Source: Caulobacteraceae bacterium
Lineage (GTDB): Bacteria > Pseudomonadota > Alphaproteobacteria > Caulobacterales > Caulobacteraceae
NCBI GenBank assembly: GCA_025450315.1
Contig: JANWHQ010000014.1
Span: 1-64,000 of the forward strand
Direction of reading: 5' to 3'
Length of the DNA: 64,000 nucleotides
In this document: positions 49,870 to 59,967 of the stretch, piece after piece
How the letters are laid out: every line of letters starts with the position of its first letter
Numbering within the stretch: position 1 is the first letter of the stretch
The notes under the pieces: generated by a model
The model's input: the letters and a program-made list of their open reading frames with translations, nothing else
What the model was told of the DNA's origin: nothing
Database searches by the model: none
Made by a program: the position numbers and the translations under genes

Positions 49870-50883
49870 TTCACGGAGGCTATCGGTTCACGGCCCTACA
49901 GCGCGGTGGCCGCAAGGGTGGAGCATCTGGGCATCATGTGCTGTGACCAGAGTCATAAGAGGCGAACACCACGTTCAGGGCCGCCCATGGTCTTCGGCTC
50001 TTGATGCGCGTCAGGGTCCTACCATCACCGCCGGCCGGCATTTCGTGCGGTGTTGAGAGCCCAGCGCGGGCGCGAAGCGTGATGCACAGAAGAAGGAGGA
50101 ACTCTACTGGGGTGGCAGGGGCTTCTCACCCATGTAGCAATCCCCTGAGTGTCGTCTTTGCGGATGGGTGCCAAGGTCCGGAAATGGCGCTGGGCCGACT
50201 TAAGGCTGGACGGCCACAGGCACCGGCTCAGCGGAGGTTCTAAATCGCGGCCAAGGGTGGATTTCGGAAGTCGACCTCTAGCCTGTTTGCGGCAGGGCGA
50301 GGTCAGGAATGTCCGAATTACGGCTGGGGGTCTCGGACTGCTCTTGACTCATCTCTTCCATTGGGAAGGTCCGTTTCCGGCGCGGGTGGGCTGAGGGGCG
50401 ATCACTGCGTTCATTGTGGCTCTGGTGTTCGCCTTCCGCCGTCCGAGGACTGGCGCGCGGGCTCAGGCAAAGGGCGCATCAACCCAGTCGTCTGGTCATC
50501 GGGCGGGTGCAGATGGATTGATAGCCCAGGGACGCACGCGGGACACGAGCGCATCACGGAACGCGGCCATGTGGGTCTGCAACGCCGTCCCCAGGCCCAT
50601 AAATTGCCGCGCCCACGTTAGGGGGATTCGGCGTCGGTTCCTCGCGGTCCTACCTGCGGCTGCGCCAAGTTTCCCTACCCTAGCCCTGAAGGTTCCCTGC
50701 TCGGACTTGGCCCGAGAACCGCCTAAGTAGCGGATCTATCGTGGGTATTCTGGTCAGTCGGGGCCATTTCGATCTCAGGATCGCGAAAATTCCCTGAGAG
50801 CAGGGACTTTGGGGCGGAGAAAGGTTGTCGGCACACTGCGTCAACCACCACCTCCGCCTCGACCATCGCAAGGGCAGGCTTGA
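49870..50883. other. About 1 kb without a convincing gene
   Basis: Only short, overlapping frames of under 90 codons occur here, with no ribosome site, domain or consistent codon use. The segment has more A+T than the flanks and includes no recognisable RNA gene, repeat or insertion sequence. It may be a decayed gene region or the remains of a mobile element. Confidence 0.5.
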
Positions 50884-51207
50884 TCAGCTGGGTTGCACGA
50901 GAGGCAGGCCGGCGGCGCGCCATGCCTCTATCCCGCCCTTGAGGAGATAGACCTCGCAATGCGTCGCCGTCTGGGCCAGCGCGGCCGCGTTCATGCCCGT
51001 GCGACCGCCGCTCTTGCAGTGGAAGATCACCGACCGGCCAGGCTGCGTCGACGGAGGGTTGAAGCGGAGGGTCGACAGGGGCGCGTGAGTCGCCCCCGGA
51101 ATCATGCCCGACCTGATCTCGGCCGCTTCGCGAATGTCCACGATCTGTGCGCCGGCGCGGGCCATCTCCGCCGCCTCGCGCGCGCTGATCTCCTTGGGCC
51201 TGTTCAT
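50884..51207 (-). CDS. Rhodanese-domain sulfurtransferase
   Basis: 107 residues from the ATG at 51207, which overlaps the ArsR stop by 4 bases. ISAREAAEMARAGAQIVDIREAAEIRSGMIPGATHAPLS is the rhodanese start, and HCKSGGRTGMNAAAL is the active-site loop with the catalytic Cys (C-x-S-G-x-R-T). It transfers sulfane sulfur, for example from persulfides to acceptors. It is the distal gene of the arsR operon, and works with the divergent persulfide dioxygenase-like protein. Confidence 0.85.
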   Translation of the reverse strand: MNRPKEISAREAAEMARAGAQIVDIREAAEIRSGMIPGATHAPLSTLRFNPPSTQPGRSVIFHCKSGGRTGMNAAALAQTATHCEVYLLKGGIEAWRAAGLPLVQPS

Positions 51208-51551
51208 CTCTTGTCTCCTGTTGATCCACGCTGCTCTTCGCAGAACAGCTCGTTGAGAAGGCCGAGGACCGCGCGGGTCCGGGCATCCGAGAGCCTGTAG
51301 AACACCGTCTGGGCTTCGCGCCGGCAGCTCACGACGCCCTCCTCGCGCAGACGCGAAAGGTGCTGCGAGAGCGCCGATTGGCCGAGGCCGACCGCGTGCG
51401 ACATCGCCGTCACCGTCATCTCGTCCGTCGCCGCGAGGCGGCACAGGACCATCAACCGGTGCTCATTTGCGAGATCGCGCAGGAACCGCGCGGCCTCCGC
51501 CGCCCGGCGCTCCAGGTCCGCGATTCCCGCGTCCGCCACAGCTTCCAACAT
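51204..51551 (-). CDS. bigR: BigR/SqrR-like ArsR-family repressor
   Basis: 115 residues. A winged helix (VTAMSHAVGLGQSALSQHLSRLREEGVV) with FYRLSD is the ArsR fold. Cys37 (EHRLMVLCRL) and Cys104 (LNELFCEEQ) fall where BigR and SqrR carry the two cysteines that form a disulfide or polysulfide bridge and release DNA; a further Cys76 (VVSCRRE) is also present. It should repress the divergent genes until persulfide or sulfide is present. A perfect dyad lies in the shared promoter region. Symbol used by analogy. Confidence 0.8.
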   Translation of the reverse strand: MLEAVADAGIADLERRAAEAARFLRDLANEHRLMVLCRLAATDEMTVTAMSHAVGLGQSALSQHLSRLREEGVVSCRREAQTVFYRLSDARTRAVLGLLNELFCEEQRGSTGDKR

Positions 51552-51580
51552 CGTGAGGGTGCTCGCTCGGCTCCGATTAC

Positions 51581-51596
51581 ATTAGCATTTGCTAAT
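51581..51596. promoter_or_regulatory. Perfect operator for the BigR-like repressor
   Basis: ATTAGCATTTGCTAAT is a perfect inverted repeat (ATTAGCA / TGCTAAT around TT) in the gap between the divergent arsR and hydrolase genes. Its A+T-rich form and location fit the BigR-type operators that overlap both promoters. Repression of both genes by one dimer pair is inferred. Confidence 0.7.
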
Positions 51597-51650
51597 TTAG
51601 TGATCATGCATATATGTGTCAACGCGGCGCGGAATCGGAGCATGACGACG

Positions 51651-52550
51651 ATGTCGAGCCTGGAGATCCGGGCCTTCTTCGATAGGGCCACCAAGACGAT
51701 CACCTATCTGGCGTGGGATTCGGCGACGCGCGAGGGCGCCGTGATCGACCCCGTGCTCGATTTCGACTCCGCTTCCGGCGAGGTCGACACCCGTTCGGCG
51801 GACGAGGTGTTGCGGGCAGCTGAATCCGAAGGGCTGCGGCTGGCCTGGTCCCTGGAAACCCACGCCCACGCCGATCACCTCAGCGGCGCGCCCTATATCA
51901 AGGCCAAGACTGGCGCCAAGATCGGGATCGGCGAGCACATCCGCGATGTGCAGAAGATCTTCCGCCCCATCTTCAACGCCACCGACCTGAACCCCGACGG
52001 AAGCGACTTCGACAAGCTGTTCGCCGACGGCGAACGCCTCCCGCTCGGCGATCTGGAGATCGAGGTCCTTCACACGCCCGGTCACACGCCCGCGGACGTC
52101 AGCTACCGGATCGGGGACGCCGTGTTCGTGGGCGATACCCTGTTCATGCCGGACTACGGCACCGCCCGCGCGGACTTCCCCGGCGGTGACGCGCGCCAGC
52201 TCTACCGGTCGATCCGCAGACTGCTCAGTCTCCCGCCTCAGACGCGCCTGTTCATGTGCCACGACTACAAGGCCCCTGGCCGCGAAACCTATGCGTGGCA
52301 GACCACGGTCGAGGCGCAACGGCAGCACAACGTCCACATTAGCGACGGAGTGAGCGAAGCCGACTTCGTGGCCATGCGCGAAGCGCGAGACGCTGGCCTT
52401 TCCGCCCCGGCGCTGCTGACCCCCTCGATCCAGGTGAATATCCGGGCGGGCCGCTTCCCACCCGCGGAAGCCAACGGCGTCCGCTACCTGTTGGTCCCGG
52501 TGAAGGTCAGAGGGCCGTCCGCCGCCGAAGCCGTCGGTCCGCGGCGCTAG
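51651..52550 (+). CDS. Persulfide dioxygenase-like metallo-beta-lactamase (Blh/ETHE1-type)
   Basis: 299 residues. The metal motif THAHADH (near residue 71), the acidic GDTLFMPDYGTARADFPGGD segment and FMCHDYKAPGRE with a distal His are those of ETHE1/Blh enzymes. Such enzymes oxidise glutathione persulfide to sulfite. Start ATG 51651 follows GGAG by ten bases; ATG 51642 or 51606 are alternatives. It is divergent from the BigR-like repressor, and the sulfite exporter gene follows by 14 bases, completing a detoxification pathway. Confidence 0.85.
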   Translation: MSSLEIRAFFDRATKTITYLAWDSATREGAVIDPVLDFDSASGEVDTRSADEVLRAAESEGLRLAWSLETHAHADHLSGAPYIKAKTGAKIGIGEHIRDVQKIFRPIFNATDLNPDGSDFDKLFADGERLPLGDLEIEVLHTPGHTPADVSYRIGDAVFVGDTLFMPDYGTARADFPGGDARQLYRSIRRLLSLPPQTRLFMCHDYKAPGRETYAWQTTVEAQRQHNVHISDGVSEADFVAMREARDAGLSAPALLTPSIQVNIRAGRFPPAEANGVRYLLVPVKVRGPSAAEAVGPRR

Positions 52551-52564
52551 GGCGGTCCGCAGCC

Positions 52565-53350
52565 ATGTCCCCGCAAGACCTGCTCGCCGTCTTCGCCGGC
52601 GGGATCGTCGGCTTCTCCCTGGGCCTGATCGGCGGCGGCGGCTCGGTGCTCGCTGTCCCGCTGCTGCTCTATGTGGTGGGGGTCCGCGATCCGCACGTCG
52701 CCATCGGCACCAGCGCCCTGGCCGTGGCCCTGAACGCCTTTGCCAACCTCGCCCAGCATGCCCGGGCCGGAAACGTGAAATGGCCCTGTGCCGCCACCTT
52801 CGGGGCCGCGGGCGTCGTCGGCGCGCTGATCGGCTCGACGGTGGGCAAGATGGTCAATGGCCAGCATCTTCTGGCGCTCTTCGCGATCGTCATGGCGGTG
52901 GTCGGCGCCTCCATGTTGCGCGGCCGCTCCGGCGAAGGCGATCCGACGGTGCGCATGGACTCGAGGATGGCCCCTCGCCTGGTGGCGGCCGGCCTTGGCG
53001 CAGGCCTGTTGTCGGGCTTTTTCGGAATTGGCGGCGGCTTCCTGATCGTGCCGGGGCTGATCGTGGCCAGCGGCATGCCGATCCTCAACGCCGTGGGCTC
53101 CTCCCTGTTCTCGGTCGGCGCCTTCGGCCTGACGACCGCGGCGAACTACGCCTTGTCCGGCTTGGTGGACTGGAAGATCGCGATCCTTTTCATCATCGGC
53201 GGGGTCGTCGGCGGCCTCGTGGGCATGAAACTGGCGATCCGCCTTGCCGATCGTCGCGGCGCCCTGGCCAGGATCTTCGCCGTCCTGCTGTTCGCCGTCG
53301 CCGCCTACATGCTGTACCGCAGCGTGGGCCCGCTTGTCGGGCTGCACTGA
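52565..53350 (+). CDS. TauE/SafE-family sulfite exporter
   Basis: 261 residues with about eight hydrophobic segments. GGIVGFSLGLIGGGGSVLAVPLLLYVVGV near the start and GLLSGFFGIGGGFLIVPGL in the second half are the duplicated TauE/SafE signature with its GGGG/GIGGG motifs. It exports organosulfonates or sulfite across the inner membrane. Placement after the persulfide dioxygenase-like gene suggests it removes the sulfite formed. Confidence 0.85.
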   Translation: MSPQDLLAVFAGGIVGFSLGLIGGGGSVLAVPLLLYVVGVRDPHVAIGTSALAVALNAFANLAQHARAGNVKWPCAATFGAAGVVGALIGSTVGKMVNGQHLLALFAIVMAVVGASMLRGRSGEGDPTVRMDSRMAPRLVAAGLGAGLLSGFFGIGGGFLIVPGLIVASGMPILNAVGSSLFSVGAFGLTTAANYALSGLVDWKIAILFIIGGVVGGLVGMKLAIRLADRRGALARIFAVLLFAVAAYMLYRSVGPLVGLH

Positions 53351-53553
53351 ACCTCAAGCGCCCATCGATCCGGTGGTGGCGCAGCGGACGACGCCCCCCG
53401 CCGGCGCTCGAGAAGGCCGGCCATCGTGGCGACGCCCCGACGGGCTGGTCCGCCCGACCGGCTCGCTGCGGACCGCTTCCACCGCCAGCCCTGTAGGCGC
53501 GGCGTCACACAAGACCTAATCTCCCGCGCTAGGACTGCGGCGGGGGCTGGTGG

Positions 53554-54789
53554 GTGGAGGTGGCCTTGGAGACGGAACGGTCGGCCGAGGCGGCGCGCGA
53601 ACCTCGTCCCATGCCCGCGATCGACGTGTCGTGGGCCAGCGCCCTGGTGGTCGACGACGTCGAGGAGAACCGCGATCTGCTGGTCCGCCGGCTGCGGCGC
53701 CTGGGGATCACCGACGTCGGCCAGGCGGCCAACGGCCGCGAGGCGCTGGAACGGCTGGGCGAACGCAACTTCGACCTCGTGCTGCTCGACATCATGATGC
53801 CGGAGATGAACGGCTACGAGGTGCTCGACGTCCTGAGGCGCGACGGGCGCACCCACGACCTGCCGGTGCTGGTGATCTCGGCCCTCAGCGAGATAGACGC
53901 GGTGGCCCGCTGCATCGAGCAGGGCGCCGAGGACTTCATCTTCAAGCCCTTCAACCCCACCATCCTGCGCGCGCGGGTGCTGGCCTCGCTGGAGAAGAAG
54001 CACCTGCGCGACGCCTGGAGGCGCGAGTTGGAGCGCAAGCGGGCCGAGCTGAACGAGGCGCGCAACCTGCAGCTGGCCCTGGCGCCGCCGCCGGCCGAGC
54101 GCTCGACGCCCCTGGGGCGGATCGCCATCGAGGTGGTGCTGGAGCCGGCCAGGGAGGTGGGCGGCGACCTGGTCGACCATTTCGAGATCGGCGAGCGGCT
54201 GCAGGCGGCCCTGGTCGGCGACGTCTCCGACAAGGGCGCCGGCGCGGCCCTGGTGATGGCGCGCACCCACGCCCAGTTCCGCGCGCTGGCGGCCCGGCCG
54301 GACGCGGAGGCGCTGTTCGCCGATCCGGCGCGGGCGGTCTCGGCAGTCAACGAGGCGCTCGCCGCCAACAATCCGAGCTGCATGTTCGTGACCCTGTTCC
54401 TGGGCGTGCTGGACGTCGTCACCGGCCAGCTCGCCTATGTGCGCTGCGGCCACGTCCCGCCCTGGATCCGCCGCGCCGACGGCGGCGTCGAGCGGCTGGA
54501 GGCGGCCGCGGGCCTGCCGCTCGGCGTGATGGAGGGCGCGCCCTATCGGTCGGGGCGCACGGCCCTGGCCATGGGCGAGACGCTGCTGGTGGTGACCGAC
54601 GGGGTCACCGAGGGCGCGGCGCCGGACAAGTCCCTGTTCGGCGAGGCGCGGATCGGCGACTGGCTTGCGGCCGCCGGCCAGGCCGCGTCGCTGGATGCGC
54701 TGGTGGCCCAGGTGCGCACGCACGAGGCCGGCGAACCCGCGTCCGACGACGTGGCCGCGGTGCTCCTCAAGATCCAGGCCGCCGGCTAG
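53554..54789 (+). CDS. Response regulator with SpoIIE-type PP2C phosphatase output (RsbU-like)
   Basis: 411 residues. The receiver (ASALVVDDVEENRDLLVRRL, phospho-acceptor Asp in DLVLLDIMMPEMNGYE, Lys in FIFKPF) leads through a coiled helix to a PP2C domain with PAREVGGDLVDHFEI, ALVGDVSDKGAGAALVMA and LLVVTDGVTEGAAPD, all carrying metal-binding Asp. It should dephosphorylate a STAS antagonist when phosphorylated. Start uncertain: GTG 53554, TTG 53563 or ATG 53611. It opens an eight-gene same-strand cluster with an RsbW-like kinase and two STAS proteins. Confidence 0.85.
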   Translation: MEVALETERSAEAAREPRPMPAIDVSWASALVVDDVEENRDLLVRRLRRLGITDVGQAANGREALERLGERNFDLVLLDIMMPEMNGYEVLDVLRRDGRTHDLPVLVISALSEIDAVARCIEQGAEDFIFKPFNPTILRARVLASLEKKHLRDAWRRELERKRAELNEARNLQLALAPPPAERSTPLGRIAIEVVLEPAREVGGDLVDHFEIGERLQAALVGDVSDKGAGAALVMARTHAQFRALAARPDAEALFADPARAVSAVNEALAANNPSCMFVTLFLGVLDVVTGQLAYVRCGHVPPWIRRADGGVERLEAAAGLPLGVMEGAPYRSGRTALAMGETLLVVTDGVTEGAAPDKSLFGEARIGDWLAAAGQAASLDALVAQVRTHEAGEPASDDVAAVLLKIQAAG

Positions 54790-54793
54790 CGGT

Positions 54794-55216
54794 ATGAAGA
54801 CGCTGGACCTGGAGCTGGTTCTGGGTGTCGACGGCGTCTCGGCCGCGGTCGAAAGGGCGCAGGCTTGGCTGGAAGAGGAGGGCGAGGTCGACGCCCGGGC
54901 GGCCATGCACGTGGCCCTGACGCTGGACGAGCTGCTGACCAACGCCTCGACCCACGGCGGCGCGGGCGGACAGGCGGCCCAGGTCCGATTGGAGGTGGCG
55001 GCCGATCGCGTGAAGGTGCAGATCGTCGATCCGGCGGCCGAGTACGACCCTCGCCAGGCGCCCGAACCGGACCTCGACGCCAGCCTGGAGGACAAGCGGA
55101 TCGGCGGTCTGGGCGTTCACCTGGTCATCAAACTGTCGCGTGACCTGACCTACGTCCGCGACAAGGATCGCAATCGGACCAATTATTGGATCGCGCGGAA
55201 CGGGCCGCGGGGCTAG
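54794..55216 (+). CDS. RsbW-like anti-sigma/serine kinase ATPase
   Basis: 140 residues, a single HATPase_c domain. The N-box [18 protein letters not shown] (Glu and Asn), then [14 protein letters not shown] and a Gly-rich [13 protein letters not shown] make up the GHKL fold. As RsbW/SpoIIAB-type proteins do, it likely phosphorylates a STAS protein on Ser/Thr or binds a target regulator. No sigma factor gene is next to it, so its target may be a transporter or a factor elsewhere. It starts 4 bases after the phosphatase gene. Confidence 0.8.
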   Translation: MKTLDLELVLGVDGVSAAVERAQAWLEEEGEVDARAAMHVALTLDELLTNASTHGGAGGQAAQVRLEVAADRVKVQIVDPAAEYDPRQAPEPDLDASLEDKRIGGLGVHLVIKLSRDLTYVRDKDRNRTNYWIARNGPRG

Positions 55217-55238
55217 CTTCGTTCGGGGAGGGGCGCCG

Positions 55239-57139
<1,901 letters not shown>

Positions 57140-57143
<4 letters not shown>

Positions 57144-57520
57144 CCCGGGTCCTGCTGGTCGAGGACAACCCCGAGAACCGCGACATGCTGAGCCGGCGGC
57201 TGATCCGGCGCGGCTATGTGATCGAGTTCGCCGAGGACGGCGAGGAGGCGGTCCGCAAGGCCAAGGACGTCCGCCCGGCGCTGATCCTGATGGATCTCAG
57301 CCTGCCGGTGATGGACGGCTGGGAGGCCACGCGCCGGATCAAGGCCGACGCGGCGACGACCGCCATCCCGGTCATCGCCCTGACCGCGCACGCCATGGCG
57401 TCCGACCGCGAGCGGGCCCTGGAGGCGGGCTGCGACGACTACGATACCAAGCCGGTGGACCTCGAACGACTGCTCGGCAAGATGCTGGCGCTGCTCCCCG
57501 CCGGGAGCGCGCCCGCGTGA
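57140..57520 (+). CDS. Stand-alone receiver domain (CheY-like)
   Basis: 126 residues, a receiver alone: [20 protein letters not shown], phospho-acceptor Asp in [15 protein letters not shown], Thr in IALTAHAM, Lys in [11 protein letters not shown]. It starts at a GTG that overlaps the previous stop by 4 bases (GTGA), so it is translationally coupled. No DNA-binding domain, so it acts on a partner protein, plausibly the RsbU-like phosphatase or the RsbW-like kinase. Confidence 0.85.
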
Positions 57521-57583
57521 GCCGGGGCCTGTCGCAAGAGCTTCACGGAACCCCAGCATTTTGCCGGCGCGCGGGAGGCTGAC

Positions 57584-57916
57584 ATGCAGATCGACAAAAC
57601 CGACCTTGGGGACGCCGTCACCCGCCTGAAGCTGGCCGGCCGGCTCGACATCAACGGCGCGGCGATGGCCGAGATCCCCATCAGCCTGGCGGCCAAGAAC
57701 TGCCAACGGCTTGTGATCGACATGTCCGACGTCAGCTACGTCTCCTCGCTCGGGGTGCGTCACCTGGTGATGGCGGCCAAGACCCTGGGGCGGACCGGCG
57801 GCAAGCTGGTGCTGTTCTCGGTGACCGAGCCGGTGGCGGAAGTCCTCCAGACCATGGCCATCACCGACATCATCCCGATGGCGGCCACCGAAACCGCGGC
57901 GCTGGACCTGGCCTGA
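57584..57916 (+). CDS. STAS-domain anti-anti-sigma factor-like protein (RsbV/SpoIIAA)
   Basis: 110 residues. The fold of a STAS domain, with a beta start (DAVTRLKLAGRLDINGAAM) and the phospho-acceptor helix loop (DMSDVSYVSSLGVRHL) where the Ser in YVSSLG is the usual phosphorylation site. Partner switching would couple its phosphorylation state to the RsbW-like kinase. ATG at 57584 with GGGAGG upstream. Confidence 0.8.
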   Translation: MQIDKTDLGDAVTRLKLAGRLDINGAAMAEIPISLAAKNCQRLVIDMSDVSYVSSLGVRHLVMAAKTLGRTGGKLVLFSVTEPVAEVLQTMAITDIIPMAATETAALDLA

Positions 57917-57965
57917 GGCCGCGCCGCGTCGTCCAGTTCAGAGGTCAGGGCAGGAGAGTCCGGCT

Positions 57966-59609
57966 TTGCCCACCACGAGCGTCCTGGCGCCCCTGCTGAC
58001 GGGGCTGGGCCTGTTCTTCTGCGGCGTGCGCTTCATCGCGGCCAATCTGACGCCGCTCGCCGGCCCCTCGGCGCGCCGGCTGTTCCGCGGCGCGGTCAAG
58101 ACCAACTGGACGGTGGCGCTGGCGGGCGTGCTCGCGGGCCTGGTCAGCCAGAGCACCAGCGCCGTGACCCTCGTGGTGGTCGGCCTGGTGCGCGCGGGGA
58201 TCATTCCGGAGGGCCGCGCGGTGCTGCTGCCGGTCTGGTCGCAGGTGGGCGCCGCGGCGCTGGTGATCATCGTCTCGCTGCAGACCGGGCCCGCCGTGGC
58301 CTGCGCCCTGGCGATCGCCGGCGCTGTCCTCTACTTCGATTTCAAGCTTTCCGAACGCCTGCGCCACGCCGTGCTCGTGCTCCTGGGCGTGGGCCTGCTG
58401 TTCCTGGGCATGGAGATGCTGAACGTCTCGAGCGTCCCCTTGCGCATCTGGCTGTCGGCCGAGGGCCTGCTGGCCAAGCGCGAGAACGTCGCGGTCCTGC
58501 TCGTCCTGGGTCTGGTGCTGGCGGCCATCACCCAATCCTCCACCGTGGCGGGCGCTTTCGCCGTGGCGGTGGTGCGGGCCGGCATCTTCGACCTCGACGC
58601 GGCCCTGGCGCTGCTGGTGGGCGCCAGTGTCGGATCGGCCATCAACTACGGCGTTCCCGGGTGGAGGGGGGAATCGGTCGGCGGCAAGGTCCTGCTCTTC
58701 CAGGCCGCCCAGAAGCTGTCCAGCGCGACCCTGCTGATCTTGCTGTTCGCGGCCAGCGAAGGACGGCCGCAAACCGCGCTCGCCGGCTATCCGATCAGCG
58801 CGACGGCGGCCTTCGCCTGGATCTTCCTGGCCATCCAGGTTGGCGGATCGGTGATCTGCACGCTGCTCTACGGCCCTCTGTCGCGGCTGATGGAGAAGAT
58901 CGCACCGCCCAAGGAGAGCGAAACCCTGGCGCGTCCGGCCTATCTGCTCGACGAAGCCCTGGCCGATCCGGCCCTGGCGCTGGAGCTGGTGGAGCGCGAG
59001 GAACAGCGGCTGCTGCAGCGGCTGCCCGCGATGCTGGACGCGGTTCGCGCTGAGGGGGGCGTCGGGGGCTTCTCCCCCGAGGTCCTGCGCGAGGCAGGCC
59101 TCAGCGTCTCGGACGCCATCCGGCGCTATCTGGCGGCCGTCCTGGAATCCGATCCGGGGCGCAACGCCGTGGTCCTGGCGATGCGGCGTCAGCGCGTGCT
59201 GGACAACGTGGTCGCCCTGCACGAGGCGGTGGAGGAGTTCCAGAGGGCGGTGCGGATCGCCCAGCCCCAGGCCGGCGAGGCGGTCGGGCGCATGGTCGAG
59301 AGCCTGCACATGTTGCTGGAGGTGCTGACGGACGTGGCCTCGAGCCACGAGCCGGCCGAGCAGGAGATGTCCCTGGCCCTGCTCGGCGACCGGCGGCAGG
59401 TGATCGAGGGGCTGCGGTCGCGGCTGCTCGGCGCTTCCAAGGACGCCAAGGTGCAGGAGGCATTGTTCCGCAGCACCGTGCTGTTCGAGAGGATCCTCTG
59501 GCTGGCGCGAGATACCGCCGTGGCCCTGATGCGGGCCTCCAGCGAGGCGCCGGCGGCGGAAGCGACCGAGCCGCAGCCGCTCTTGGCCCCGGATGAAGCC
59601 TCGGCATAG
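57966..59609 (+). CDS. Na+/phosphate cotransporter-like protein with PhoU-like tail
   Basis: 547 residues. About nine membrane segments with the paired Na/Pi motifs: VSQSTSAVT and AITQSSTVAGA (QS[ST]SA repeats). After ~residue 320 a helical cytoplasmic region with DPALALELVEREEQRLLQRLPAML and similar helices resembles PhoU. TTG start at 57966 with AGGAGAG upstream. It would take up phosphate or a related anion with sodium. Its place inside a partner-switching cluster suggests control by the STAS proteins, which is inference. Confidence 0.75.
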   Translation: MPTTSVLAPLLTGLGLFFCGVRFIAANLTPLAGPSARRLFRGAVKTNWTVALAGVLAGLVSQSTSAVTLVVVGLVRAGIIPEGRAVLLPVWSQVGAAALVIIVSLQTGPAVACALAIAGAVLYFDFKLSERLRHAVLVLLGVGLLFLGMEMLNVSSVPLRIWLSAEGLLAKRENVAVLLVLGLVLAAITQSSTVAGAFAVAVVRAGIFDLDAALALLVGASVGSAINYGVPGWRGESVGGKVLLFQAAQKLSSATLLILLFAASEGRPQTALAGYPISATAAFAWIFLAIQVGGSVICTLLYGPLSRLMEKIAPPKESETLARPAYLLDEALADPALALELVEREEQRLLQRLPAMLDAVRAEGGVGGFSPEVLREAGLSVSDAIRRYLAAVLESDPGRNAVVLAMRRQRVLDNVVALHEAVEEFQRAVRIAQPQAGEAVGRMVESLHMLLEVLTDVASSHEPAEQEMSLALLGDRRQVIEGLRSRLLGASKDAKVQEALFRSTVLFERILWLARDTAVALMRASSEAPAAEATEPQPLLAPDEASA

Positions 59610-59635
59610 GATGCGCCTGCCCGGGGGGTTTCGAC

Positions 59636-59959
59636 GTGTCCGATGAGATCCAGATCCTTCGCCCGCAAGGGCGCCTCGACAGCGCCAGCAGTCCCACGCT
59701 CGAGCGCGAAGCCTTCGAGGTCATCGACGGCGGCGGCCGCCGGCTGCTGATCGACTTCCACGGCCTCGACTACATCTCCTCTGCGGGCCTCCGGGCCGCC
59801 CTGGCCGTGGCCAAGCGCATGAACGCCGCCGGCGGACGCCTCGCCCTCTGTTCGCTGAGCCCCCAGGTGGCCGAGGTGTTCGAGATCTCGGGCGTGAACG
59901 CCATCATCGACATCCACGTGTCGGCCGAAAGCGCCACCGCGCGCCTGACCGGCGGCTGA
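59636..59959 (+). CDS. Second STAS-domain anti-anti-sigma factor-like protein
   Basis: 107 residues from a GTG at 59636. IQILRPQGRLDSASSPTLERE, then LLIDFHGLDYISSAGLRAALAVAK, which is the RsbV consensus with phospho-accepting Ser in YISSAG. It differs from the first STAS protein in the acceptor loop, so the two may answer to different signals or kinases. It lies 8 bases before the GPP34-MFS fusion gene. Confidence 0.8.
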   Translation: MSDEIQILRPQGRLDSASSPTLEREAFEVIDGGGRRLLIDFHGLDYISSAGLRAALAVAKRMNAAGGRLALCSLSPQVAEVFEISGVNAIIDIHVSAESATARLTGG

Positions 59960-59967
59960 GGCGACCC

